Program-made: the position numbers and the translations under genes | Shown: in pieces, positions 45,852-56,718 of the stretch | How positions within the stretch are numbered: position 1 is the stretch's first letter | How the letters are laid out: every line of letters begins with the position of its first letter | The notes under the pieces: generated by a model | Told to the model about the DNA's origin: nothing | Seen by the model: only the letters and a program-made list of their open reading frames with translations | The model's database searches: none | Source of the DNA: Adenophora triphylla var. japonica | Taxonomy: Eukaryota > Streptophyta > Magnoliopsida > Asterales > Campanulaceae | Assembly (NCBI GenBank): GCA_022495995.1 | Contig: JAFEMH010001465.1 | Span: 310,001 to 374,000, forward strand | Reading direction: 5' to 3' | DNA: 64,000 nucleotides

Positions 45852-46448
45852 TGTTGTGGGTATTTTTCAGCATGGTGACATCTTCAGTTGCTCCTGTATA
45901 TCACGATGTTATTTCACTGTGAGTATTATCTAATATTTACATATTTGTTTTCTTTTAATATCTTTATTATAATTTTACAGCAACTAAGAGAGATAAACGC
46001 GGGATATTTCCAAACACGTTCAACTCCTCTTCAAACGGCAAAGATGACTTAGTCTCATGGACGTTGGAAGGATAAGCTTGGATGCCGAGATTTTAGGAAC
46101 TACATTTTACCCGTTAATAGTTTATCCTATTTAAGGGGAGATGGAGATGGAAAATAACACGCTTTTTACACACACTAAGCACGTCTCATTTGTAATCCTC
46201 TCCATCATCTTCTGCCGTTGTAACTCAATTATTATAGTGAAACTTTTAAGGTTGGAGACCTAACTCCCGGGGTTTTTTCCAAAGAGGTTATTATCTCTAA
46301 GGTTTTCCTCGTTAACAAATCGTTGTGTCATTCTTTCTTTTCATGTCTTTGTTCCATATAGTCGAATTCCACAGTCCCCTCCTTATTATTTAAATACATA
46401 CACTTGTCAAAGTTAAGATTCTGCATTATTGTTTTTTCTACCAAAACA
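45852..46448 (+). repeat. 3' LTR of element D
   Basis: A 597-bp partner of 34170-34766 with identical termini, followed by the CCAGT duplication. Confidence 0.92.
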
Positions 46449-47556
46449 CCAGTCATCTTTCTTCAACACCTTCACGATCTCCACATCTTCCAACTTCCTC
46501 TTCTTCTCACCCTTGGAACTTTCCCCCTTTGGGAGAGGAGGCTTACTACCCTCTGTTTTCACCCCAACTTTCGCTCTTATTCCGGACATTATGTCCTTCA
46601 CATCAAAGTCAACTTGAGAACGAGAGACTGCAAAATAAAGAGGCAATACAGTTAGACAAGTTAAATTACAAGTAAAAATTCAAGTTGGGAAAAAGGAAAA
46701 GCTTACCAGATGACATCTTATGGGAACACTCCTCCGGCAGCTTGTTAGAATCAACCTCCACACCAACGCTTTCGGAAACAAATACAACAGGCAATTGGAC
46801 AAATTTACGAGACTCCTCGGCTAAAGCCTTCACCTTTTGAACAATTTCTAAAGAATCATCAAACCTTGGAAAGAGATCACTTAACCTGGACACTGCAAAT
46901 AAGAAGAGGTTAGCAAGAAAGAAACAACAATTCAAGATGAACAAGTGATTGGTAAGAATAAACCAACTACCTTCTTTATTCCACTCATTAGCCATTTTCT
47001 CACCACCCTCTACAATATTCTTCCTCAAAAACAAAAACCTATTCTTCCAACCTCTATATGAGTCCAAAGAATCCATAACCAAACTAAGAGCCTTACTCTT
47101 CACCCTAAAACCAAACCTGAAGTTACCATGAGCCCTAATATCATAGCAACAATCAAACTCCTCTAGACCAACCCTTAACCCGATTTCAGCACTCAACCTA
47201 TCTAAAGTAGCTAAAGCCCTCCAACCAACGGGCATGTGTTGGCAGTAGGCAAAGCCAGTAGCTTCGAAAAAATGAGTAATCAGAGGAGAGAAAGGAAACT
47301 TAAGACCAATAGTAAAAGGGTACTCAAGAAAGAAAACCCATTCATTAGACATATAATCAGAGGTAAGGCAAGGGTTGGGATCCATAAATTCAACACCTTC
47401 GCGGAAAGCGAAATTCTTTTGAAGGGCTTCGATGCTAGCAAGGGATAATGTACACCTTTCATCCTCAAGATGATCTATAATGCCTAGACACCCGAAGTCG
47501 GGAGGTAACTGGGAACTAGGGCTAGAAATTTCTTTGATCTTACCCATCTTAGACAA
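46449..47556 (-). CDS. Antisense ORF of element E (Transposase_28-like), 5' exons
   Basis: Minus-strand gene with start ATG at 47556 (MSKMGKIKEISSP; a second Met three codons on). Exon 1 (to about 46969) is fully open and has SNEWVFFLEYPFTIGLKFPF, HFFEATGFAYCQHMPVGWRA, GNFRFGFRVKSKALSLVMDS and RGWKNRFLFLRKN. This is the conserved core of the gypsy-associated 'Transposase_28' proteins of Retand/Grande-like elements. A donor after WNKE(G), an acceptor near 46893, a second short exon ending KMSSG, and a Lys-rich third exon (GEKKRKLEDVEIVKVLKK) follow. Element D's CCAGT duplication then cuts it at 46449. Exon 1 is much better preserved than the same gene in D. Nuclear localisation is suggested only by the Lys/Arg runs. 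Confidence 0.7.
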
Positions 47557-47858
47557 GGAGAAAACAAGAGGAAGAAGAAATTTAGAGAAAACAGAGACTC
47601 ACCAAGGTATGAGATGGAAAATCCTTTTTCTTAAAATGCCAAGTGTTGAAGAAAGAAAGAACCGCCCTATTTACGCTTTAAAGGAAGAAGGACTTGACGG
47701 TTGAGAGACTTCTAATCACACTCAAAAGACTAAACCATAGAGGCCTAGAAGCTATCACGTCTAAAAACCGCCTAATTAATTAGATCGTGGGCGCCAGCGG
47801 GTGAAAGTAAAATTTTGACTTTTTAACTTCTTTTAAAAATTCAAAATTTAGGGGCAAT
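47557..47858. other. Upstream of E antisense ORF, and E polypurine tract
   Basis: Presumed promoter and leader of the antisense ORF. It ends with AAAATTTAGGGGCAAT (47844-47858), the likely polypurine tract of element E next to its 3' LTR. Confidence 0.55.
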
Positions 47859-48423
47859 TGTTTAGGGTGGAAAATTCACAGCAACAAGTTACAACTTGAC
47901 ATCTCATCCCGGATTAACATCTTGAACCTACAACTTGATAATGCAACTTGGCTGAAAATACGTTTTGCAGGGTTATTATTATGAACTAACTTTTTAGGAA
48001 CCGTTATCAAACTTCAAAGATATTATGGACCAAGTCAAAAACCACAAAGGCTATCCACAGCTCTCACACAACATTTCTCAACGGATATCGTGATCTTCAT
48101 CAACTTATTGCGGGATTATAGGCGCAAGATGAGGGATATCTTTATTCTGTTATTTACGTTACTTTTCCTAGTATTTAAATCGGAATGTCAACACATGTAT
48201 ACACACACTTACGACATTCACAACACAATACTCTATGTACTCACACTCCGATCATCATATTAATAAAATTCCACCGTTCCGAGGTTTTATGCCGGCGAAC
48301 AAGTTGTTCAAGGGTTTTCCTCGTTAAATGCCTAGCTTATCACATTTTGAATCCTGAAGAATTATATTCCATTGAGCCCAATTTCATCCCTCGAAGTTGA
48401 ATTGCATAAATTTAACCAAAACA
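47859..48423 (+). repeat. 3' LTR of element E
   Basis: Starts TGTTTAGGGTGGAAAATTCA after a polypurine tract and ends TTAACCAAAACA, the same 3' end as D and C. Length 565 bp. TTACTTTTCCTAGTATTTAA near 48160-48180 is a possible TATA region. The 5' LTR and gag-pol of E are not in the window, and the left part of E was lost beyond C. Confidence 0.75.
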
Positions 48424-49788
48424 AGTGTGTTTGTATGAGTTTCCATGGTTTGTTTTTTTGAAGTAAAATGCATGAAAAATGGTCTTGTTCTTCAAAGTAC
48501 ACAATATGTCTACTTTTGTGACTCACAATTCCATCCATGTTTTTGCTTGTGTTTAGTGGTAAATAAAGGTACTAGCATCTTAATAACATGTTAGGATAGA
48601 TGTATGCCAAGTTTTATGTCTTAAATCCATGTCTAGGTTATGTTTTGTAGTTGGTTTCTAGCATGTTCTGCTGCTGTCCATACATGCCCTGTTTTGACTC
48701 TCATGACTGTTCTTTCATTATCTCTCTCAAATCTGGTCCTGTTTGGATGAATTCAAGTCTATATGGAATCTAACTCATAAAGGAAATCAAGCATTCCTTT
48801 TTTGGATATTTTGGACCAATTTAAGACCTTGTTTCATTTTTATTTAAAGGCCTTGTGCTCAGATTGTCAGAATCCCTATTTTGAATCTGAAATATCAGAG
48901 GTCATTTGACCCCTCAAAACTAATCCTTAGGACCTGATTTTTGGCGTACGTATTTATAATCATGTTTAATTCAAAAGTCATGTTGGGTGTTTTGTGAAAT
49001 TACCATTCTAGAATGCTCTGCAAACATGCTCTTTGTGTACACTGCTCTGTTTTGTGCCACCTGACAGATTTGTGGTTCATGTTGTGGTGACTTGTTTGGA
49101 ATGAAATACGAGTCTAAAAATCGTCATAAAATTCTTGAGACATTTTTCACGTGTTGGGAATAAAATACCATTCTTTCTTTCTGGATTAACCTCTTTTTGT
49201 ATGATATGCAGGCCCAAGCGGGACAATAGTCCCGAAAACAGCAAAGAACTCCGTCCCGTTTTTCCTTTTTAGTTTGAATCGTTTGGGATTTGTCTCCCAA
49301 TTTGTACAAAATACCCCCATGAAATTATTTATCTCCCCCGAGTACTTTATATTCCTTATTTTTTTTTTATATGCTCAAACCATTTTCCAAAACCGAGCGA
49401 GGTCAACCCAAACCGACTCCCTTTCGTGTAAATAAACAAAGTATACTTAGACTAGAAAGACGTCCTCGTATATAATCACCACTTTTTTTAAGATAAAGGC
49501 AAGACAATTAAAATCAATCTAGGACGGCGTGCATGATAGAGACCGAAAGGGCGAGGAGGGTGCCTAACACCTTCCCTTCTCGTAACTTAGCCCCCGAAAC
49601 CACTTCTTTTCAAAACAAAGATTTTATTTTCATTTTTTCTAAAATAAAATGGGGTGGCGACTCTTCTGATTTTTAGAACTCAAAAGGGTAACCATTATGA
49701 GAAACCGAGTGTATTCGATGCACCTTAGCACGAGAGAAACCCGACGTTTTACGCGACGTCAGGAATTTCTCGAGCGTGGGTTCTCACA
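48424..49788 (+). mobile_element. Ogre-like LTR, left-truncated by element E
   Basis: The right end is firm: GGGTTCTCACA at 49788 adjoins copia pol coding sequence (CCTTC, minus GAAGG, as presumed duplication). The part 49530-49790 has GAGGAGGGTGCCTAACACCT and GGGGTGGCGACTCTTCTGAT, closely like the U5 of Ogre-type LTRs and like the end of the 15.4-kb element's LTR (GGCGTGGCGACTCCGTTTGA). No primer site follows, so it is a solo LTR or a 3' LTR. Its beginning was cut off when E inserted. Confidence 0.65.
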
Positions 49789-49886
49789 CCTTCCAACTGA
49801 TAACTGACCCACCAAGAGTGAACACATACCCGTTCATAGATCTCCTCGTGTCAACATCCCTAGAGTAGTTTGAATCACAATAACCC

Positions 49887-51100
49887 TCAACTGTACATTC
49901 TGTACCACCTTCTTAAATGAGCCCAACATCTGATGTACCTAAGATACCTGAAGATCTTTTTCACTGCTTGCCAATGTTCCTTACCAGGATTTCCCATGAA
50001 CCTACTAACAACACTAAAAATATGAGCAAGATCCGGTCTAGTGCAAACTATAACATACATCAAACTACCAACTGCACTAGCATAATGTACTCGAGTCATA
50101 TACTCTTTCTCTTCATCTGACTTAGGTGAAAAAGTAAACGACAAACGTGCATTTGCTGCACTCGGAGAATCTAAAGGCTTTGCTGTAGACATGCCAAACC
50201 TGTCTAAAACTTTCTTGATGTAACCTTTTTGGGATAAAAATAGTTTTTCGTTGGCCTCTATCCCTATAGATCTCCATACCCAGAATTTTATTTGTTGCAC
50301 CCAAATCCTTCATCTCGAACTCTGCAGACACTAGACCCTTCAACTTCTGAATATATGACTTCTTTACAGCTGATATCAACATATCGTCAACATAAAGAAC
50401 CAGATAGATGATCGAATCATCCACTAACTTATTGTGATACACACAACAGTCATACGCGCTCCTCGTGTAGCTAATCTCTGTCATATAGCTGTCAAACCGC
50501 TTGTACCACTGCCTAGGAGATTGCTTGAGCCCATACAAGGACTTCTTCAACTTGCACACATAGTCTTCTTTTCCCGGAATCTGAAACCCATCTGGTTGTG
50601 TCATATAAATCTCCTCTTCCAACTCTCCATGCAGAAAAGTAATTTTCACATCTAGTTGCTCGAGTTCAAATCCTGATGTGCCTCCATTGCTAATAACACT
50701 CTGATAAAAGTGTGTCTAACCACTGGTGAGAAGATCTCATTGTAGTCAACGCCCTCCCGCTGAGTGAAACCCCTTGCAGCTACATCAGCTTTATACTTGA
50801 CCCCCCTCTGATGGTGACATACCTTCCTTCTTCTTAAAGACCCACTTGCAAGTCACAATATTTCTGTCCTCTGGCCTCTTGGTTAGCTCCCATATCGAAT
50901 TCTTGTGAATTGACTCCATCTCATCCCCCATAGTTGCATGCCACTGAGCGGACTCTGAACATGTAACTGCTTCCTTAAAAGTAGTTAGCTCCGAAGCATC
51001 GTGCTGCACTTCCTCAGTAACCTGAAGTGCATAAGACACAATATCTTCAAAACCATACCTCACTGGAGGCTTCTCGAAATTAGCCCGTATAGACCTCTCT
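49887..51100 (-). pseudogene. copia reverse transcriptase / RNase H start
   Basis: Three frames: 51063-50791 (MGDEMESIHKNSIWELTKRP, CKWVFKKKEG), 50649-50122 (FLHGELEEEIYMTQPDGFQI, LKQSPRQWYKRFD and the catalytic YLVLYVDDMLIS), and 50300-49887 (YIKKVLDRFGMSTAKPLDSP, SRFMGNPGKEHWQAVKKIFR). This is the normal copia RT order. Frameshifts lie near 50800-50650 and 50290. Confidence 0.9.
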
Positions 51101-51263
51101 TGAGTTAACCTATGTTCCTCGGAAACTGGTGATGAACTTTCTAGTGCTTCTGTTTCTAACGGTAGATCCTGATGAACATATGACTATTTACTGCTCAACT
51201 CTAAAGTATCTTGTAGCTCCACCTGTTTATCAATACTACCAACACCAGATACAACCACAGATC

Positions 51264-52190
51264 TCATAATAGGTTAAGCACAAAGTTTTCATAAAAAACA
51301 ACAATCCTACTTATTATTACCCCACCCTGTAATGGAGACCAAATATGGTATCCCTTGACACCATCCCCATAACCCATGAATACTCCTTTTCTAGCCCTCG
51401 GCTCTAACTTCCCATCATCCACATGATAATAAATAGTACAATCAAAAGCCCTTAAATTAGAATAATCAACAGGTTTACCTGACCATACCTCATTTGGAAC
51501 TTTGAGACTGATACTTGTATGTGATCCGCGATTTATCAGGTAACATGTGGTACTAACCACTTCTGCCCAGAACCGCTTAGACAACCTTGCATTGGAAAGC
51601 ATGCACCTTGCCCTAGCCAACAATGCCTGATTCATGCACTCTGCTACACCATTTTGCTGTGGTGTACCTCTGATAGTGAGATGCCTAGAAATCCCTACTT
51701 GCTTACAGAATTCATCGAACTCATCACTACGAAACTCCAACCCATTATCTGTCCGGAGTCGCTTGATCTTCTTCCCTGACTGATTTTCCACTAATGTCTT
51801 CCATTGTCCGAAGTTGGTGAGAGCCTCACGCTTGTGCTTCATAATAATTACCCAAGTCTTCCTCGATTAGTCATCAATCATATAAAAGAAATACCTGTGA
51901 CCCCTCAATAATTTATGACGTGAAGGTCCCCAATAATCTGAGTGAATGTAATCCAGACTGCCCTTCATTCTGTGAACCCCCTTATGAAACTTGCTTCGCT
52001 GCATCTTCCTAAGTACAAAATGCTTGCATAATTTAAGGTACTTGACCTTATGGCCACATAGAAGACCATGATTAGTCAATATCTGCATCCCTCTAATGCT
52101 CATGTGCCCAAGCCTAATATGCCACAACTTTGTCATATCCTCCTTGACAACTTCAGACGATGCAATCAATACTGACCCAGAAAATGTCCT
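51264..52190 (-). pseudogene. copia integrase
   Basis: 52169-51867 holds the GAG-pre-integrase region (LWHIRLGHMSIRGMQIL), and the first catalytic Asp in SDYWGP. A TAG at about 51868 separates it from 51842-51264, which has RTDNGLEF (second Asp) and GTPQQNGVAE (catalytic Glu), then the copia C-terminal ARKGVFMGYGDGVKGY. A stop at about 52195 also separates it from the protease frame. Confidence 0.9.
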
Positions 52191-52193
52191 TCC

Positions 52194-53470
52194 TTAGAGA
52201 AAATATAAGGAACCCCGCTTAATACCTCTCAGAATCACTTCAGAACCTTTATAGACATAAACTGCTCCACCTTTACATTTGAAAATGTACCCTTTGTTGT
52301 CAAGCTGACTAAGAGATATCAGATTTTTCGTCATCTGTGGAACATGCCTCACATCGTTCAAAGTGCAGAACTTACCACCATGAGTCCGCAGCTTGATAGA
52401 GCCAATACCAACTACCCTACGAGTAACATTATTGGCCATATGAATATTACCACCATCTACCTGCTCATAAGTTGTAAACCACTCTCTACTCGAACTGATA
52501 TGATAAGAATCTCCAGAATCAAGAATCCACGCATTCGACTGTTTTGCAGATTCTTCTATCACTAGAGCATAATCCCCATCAGAGCTGCTTGTATCAACTG
52601 CAGCAACATTAGATTCATTGCGATTTGGAGGCTCGCCTCCCTTCTTCCTATGGCAATCTGTCTTCCAATGTCCCTTCCCCTTACAGTAATTACAAACATC
52701 TCAGGTTTTGGGTCCCTCTTAGCAGAAGAGTTTTTCTTCTTCTGTTTACTGCTAGAACCCCTACTGCCTTCCGTAATCAAACCTGCTGTCTTATTATCTA
52801 TACCACTATTACCGCTTGCCTTATGACATAACTCTCTAGTCTTTAGCGAGAATTTCACCTCCTCTAGAGTCACCGTCTCCTTACCACTGATAAAAGAGTC
52901 AACATAGTGCTCATATGATAAAAGCAAAGAAACAAGAAGCATTAATGCAACATCCTCATCAACCACGTTAGCATCTATATTATGCAGTTCAAGTAATAAA
53001 GATGTAAATCTATAAAGGTGATCCCTAATGGGCGTACCTTCCTGCATTCGGAGAGAATATAGCCTTTGCTTCATATATAGCTTGTTGGTTAATGATCGTG
53101 TCAAATACATATCTTTCAACGCAAGCCAAAAAGCACCTCCGAAATCGGTATATGGAATATCCGCTAGAACATCATCACCTAGACATCTGATGATCTTAGA
53201 GTGGGCCCTCTCATATAGCGCGATCAGATCTGCCCCTTCCTTCTCTGCTACCTTCTTTACTTTCTCCGAACCTTCTGCTGTTGCAGACGCGACAGCACCG
53301 GTGGGAACGGCTTCTGCTTTGCCCTTTGGATCCTGATGATTCCCGATTGCAGCAGATGCTGTAGCCCACAAGCCCTTGTCTCTTAACAAGGCTTTCATCT
53401 TAATTTACCAAAGAGAAAAATTGTTCTTCCCATTAAACTTATCGATTGGTGATTCAATTCCTGATCCCAT
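52194..53470 (-). pseudogene. copia gag and protease
   Basis: Gag starts at ATG 53470 (MGSGIESPIDKFNGKNNFSL). A TAA at about 53405-53407 follows FSLW, where copia gags have Gln. The frame 53398-52562 has LWATAS and a UBN2-type core (RLYSLRMQEGTPIRDHLYRF, YEHYVDSFISGKETVTLEEV). A shift near 52690 moves the CCHC knuckle (CNYCKGKGHWKTDCHRKKGG) to the next frame, then the protease at 52562-52194 with NAWILDSGDSYHIS (D-S-G catalytic site). Confidence 0.88.
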
Positions 53471-53509
53471 CTTCTTCTGCAGCGTAACAACCCTATATCT
53501 TTCTCAACC

Positions 53510-53527
53510 TGATCGGCTCTGATACCA
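53510..53527 (-). promoter_or_regulatory. Primer binding site (tRNA-iMet) of the copia element
   Basis: TGGTATCAGAGCCGATCA on the minus strand, three bases inside the LTR end TTCTAACA. This is the standard initiator-Met site of plant copia elements. Confidence 0.92.
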
Positions 53528-53530
53528 GTT

Positions 53531-54035
53531 TGTTAGAACATTGTCTATGTAGAAGATATAAAACAAGCAACAATCACACAATACAAGAATATACGTGGTT
53601 CACCGACTTGGCTACGTTTACGGGCAGAGGGAGAGAATATTATTATCTTCTGGAAATCAACCAATTACAGTCTCTAATCTAATGCACGAATTCTTGGCAA
53701 AGAATTGATGTATGTGCAAACCCTAGATCTAGAAAAGCAGATGAACAAAAACAACTACAAATATGGTTGGAGGTAGGCTTATTTATATTCCCTACTTCTA
53801 ACCCTGCTGCAGGGTTTTACAACCCTAATCCAAATCTATCGCTGAACAGGCCTTTCCGGACTGGGGTGCAATTGCCCCATGGTAGGGCGCGATCACTTGC
53901 TTTTTCCAGTAACTTGGCGCGGTCGCGCGACCCAGGTCGTGCGATCGTTCCCCTCGATTGTGTCAGAAATTTCAAATTTGCTTATTTAATCCCCTAATTT
54001 AGGCGTCCCCAACTTAGATGATACCAAACCCAACA
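53531..54035 (-). repeat. 5' LTR of the copia element
   Basis: On the minus strand TGTTGGGTTTGGTATC ... TGTTCTAACA, 505 bp, ending at 54035. The next bases, ATAAG, are the presumed target duplication. It carries palindrome-like GC words (GGCGCGGTCGCGCGACC near 53916, GGTCGTGCGATCG near 53935). Confidence 0.85.
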
Positions 54036-54815
54036 ATAAGGCTGCTTGGAATTTTTTTATTAGCGATAGCGCGAAACACTTTTCATGCTCATTCGAGTTA
54101 TTATGCGCGGTACAATCTCCTTCGTATACACGTATCGCAAAGTTTGTCGACGCAACTCCATTTGTTAAAGCTTCTTACTTTTTTTTTTGTTCAAAAAAAG
54201 AATTGTGATGATGCAAAAAATGATGAATCAATTCTTTGTTTAGTGGGCCAGATAATCTCAATTAGTTCGAATAGCCTGAAGAAGATGATCGGACACGTAA
54301 AATTAGTCAGAGTTTCAACATCGAAGACCCTATAACGTGAGGGTAAGATTATGATATGAGAATAACAAATCAATTGACAATAGTTTAGAGTTAAAGAATA
54401 CGTTACCCGAATTGTGTTATCGTACTCATGCATTTATAATGTGACGAGAGGCGGTTATGATTCTTGTGACTAAAGATTAGGAGAGATTTTGTGGGATTCG
54501 ACCCAATCTAAATCTCTAATTTTCCGCCTTCCATGATTATCCATATCTAACTGCAATTGTTCGGCTAATGGTTAGATCGGGAAAGGCATGGTCGTCATAT
54601 TGCCTTGGGCAATATATTATTTATTGACGAGGCTGTCCTTATCGATGAGGTGGATGGATCGATCAATGATAAGTTGGTCATTCGTATTATATCAATCAAT
54701 CTCTTGCGTATAAACAGCTGATTGTACACGTTTTATAAGCCATTCAATTTTATTTTATTTTATTTTTTTGAGAAAGACTCAATTGAAGATTTTCCAAGAT
54801 CTCAAATTCAAAATA
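54036..54815. other. Intergenic DNA upstream of the channel gene
   Basis: Mostly single-copy-looking AT-rich sequence. No gene is recognised; frames of 80-105 codons on both strands have no motif. This is the first non-repeat DNA right of the nested cluster. Confidence 0.5.
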
Positions 54816-55117
54816 CTCCCTCCGTCCCACCGATCTTAAGAAAACTTTCCATTTTGGGCGTCCCGCCGATCTTAAAAATTTCAAAAATGGAAAGTTTTTA
54901 TTATTTTTATACTCTTTCTACTCCACTCATTCTCTCTCCTACTTTACTTTTACACTTACAACATTCTCTCTCCTAACTAATCATCCCACTCATTCTCTCT
55001 CCTATTTAATTTTTCACACTCACAACACTTCTTCCACTCATTCTCTCTCCTAATACTATAATAATATTCCTTAATTCCCGTGCCATTTTACTTTTTCTTA
55101 AGATGGCTGGGATGGAG
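54816..55117. mobile_element. Stowaway-like MITE, 302 bp
   Basis: Starts CTCCCTCCGTCCCACCGATC and ends with the imperfect inverse CTTAAGATGGCTGGGATGGAG, flanked by TA on both sides. The interior has tandem CACTCATTCTCTCTCCTA units. It is non-coding and lies about 400 bp before the channel gene leader. Confidence 0.85.
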
Positions 55118-55590
55118 TAAGTTATTTTTCATTTTTTTTTTTCTAATTAATGTTTGAATAAATGAAGAAGGAAAAAGAGGAGGGCTTAAGACGGCGAAGT
55201 CAATTTGTAGAAATGAAAGGCACAAGTACTGCCGTTAAGGAAACGGCATAAGCAAACCGGAGAAGAAGAAAACCGGACGGAAGTCGCTATGAATTTAACG
55301 GGTGGGACCCAGTTGTGGCTAAAATCTGCCTGTACTTCCCGTGGACTAATACCTTTCTCTCTCCTCCGTAAAACCAAAAGAGTAAAGTTTCCATAAACAC
55401 AACACAATACTCCGTGACTACATAAAAAAAATCATCTCTGTAAAACGACGACGACGACCTGGTCAAGGTCACTGCCTTCCGAAACATCCGCGAACCTTCA
55501 CTCTCTCTCTCTCTCTCTCATCGCCATTGTTTTGTTCTTCTCTCTCAATCTCTCGGTAGCCGTCTCAGAGTTCATCTTCAAACTTTTTCG
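55118..55590 (+). promoter_or_regulatory. Promoter and first untranslated exon of the CNGC gene
   Basis: A CT microsatellite at 55500-55519 and pyrimidine-rich DNA mark the likely leader. The exon ends AACTTTTTCG at 55590 with donor GTATGT, and the 5'UTR intron begins there. The transcription start cannot be placed exactly; a TATA box is not obvious. A GACGACGACGAC run lies at 55446-55457. Confidence 0.6.
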
Positions 55591-56718
55591 GTATGTATCG
55601 CTGATTCAGTAATCTGTTATATCTGTTACGTGCTTTTGTTAATTTAGTTTGTATTGATTCAAATTTGTTCATGTGATTTGTTTATTTTTACTGTTCATGA
55701 AGTGAACTGCTTATTTATGCTTTTGAATTTCGGCGATTGCGATAAATTTGGAAGCGTAATTAATCCGTAGTTCGATTCGGTTTTGTTTGATTGTTAACTT
55801 TACTTGAAAGTTTGGAAGGATATTAATGTTGATTTGTTTTTATGATCGAGTAATGAATGGTTTGCCTGAATGTTTGTAATCTGACAATCGGTTGACTTTG
55901 ATTGGTAATTGTACTGTTTGAGTGTTTGATGAACTACGTGAATAGAAATGAGCATAGTTCTTTCAGATGTTTCATTATTGCTGTTTTGAGACTCTTGTCT
56001 TGTTTGGAAGATTTATTTTTAAATATCGACTGATTATGCTATTTATATCTCTATGTTTTTTTGCTTGTATGTAAGTTGAATGTTTATAATCTCCATCACT
56101 GTGTTCTAGATTTCTAGGTGCTTGTGCTGCTTGTTTTCCAAAAGTTCGTTATGTTTGTTTGGAATTCTGGACTATTTCTTTTGCTAAAGTTTGTCTAGTG
56201 TGGGTTTTCAACCTGCTTGTATGCAACTTGATTGTTTAGAAGCATGAACACAATGTTCTTTTTGGTCCCTCAACTTTCTTTTTAGGTTTAACTTATGTGC
56301 ATGATCTTTATGAGTTACTTTCTTGATATGCTCAAGCAGTCCCAATATAAAAATTAGGTTTAGAAACCCTTATATTTGTGTTAAATACCAAAAAGTTATT
56401 GTGATAGTTAAATTAAGGATAGTTATTTTATCTGCTTGTGTCAACCTTTGAAGTGGAGTTTCTTGAGTTGGGATAGAGGGACTATATCTGTTTTTAAAGA
56501 TTTGTCATGTATTGTATGTTTTTCAAATTGCGGACTTGGGCTTTCATAGCATGGTTATGACAAATTGGAGTTGTCTTATGCTATATCCAGTGGTGGACCT
56601 TCGGCATTATGAGCGAATTGGCAGTGAAGACTTACATATGAAGAACCTCTCTGTCCTACTTGAGATTTTAGTGGCTGATGCTGCGTTTTAAACTCCTTGT
56701 TCAACATAAGCTGTCGTA
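55591..56718 (+). other. 5'UTR intron of the CNGC gene
   Basis: T-rich, typical plant leader intron of about 1.1 kb between 55590 and the exon with the start codon. The acceptor is uncertain (AACATAAG at 56710 or ATATCCAG near 56590). Confidence 0.6.

Larger units (their letters stand above)
34170..46448 (+). mobile_element. Tat-type gypsy retrotransposon D, 12.3 kb, both LTRs and TSD
   Basis: A complete Ty3/gypsy element with target duplication CCAGT (34165-34169 and 46449-46453) and two 597-bp LTRs (34170-34766 and 45852-46448), which differ at about eight positions by eye. Order: primer site, gag, protease, RT, RNase H (with a second, archaeal-type RNase H as in the Tat lineage), integrase, a spacer, then an antisense ORF (43783-45528, minus) and a polypurine tract. 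Antisense ORFs in this position are known from Retand and Grande. A 2.5-kb solo LTR interrupts RT. Stops and frameshifts make it defective, but RT and integrase blocks are long and clean. It is inserted in the antisense ORF of element E. Confidence 0.92.
49789..54035 (-). mobile_element. Ty1/copia element, 3' truncated, degraded
   Basis: A minus-strand copia element with a 505-bp 5' LTR (53531-54035), a tRNA-iMet primer site and gag-protease-integrase-RT in copia order. Its RNase H is cut at SVISWK by the Ogre-like LTR at 49788, and the 3' LTR is absent. Many stops and frameshifts are present. Confidence 0.9.
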
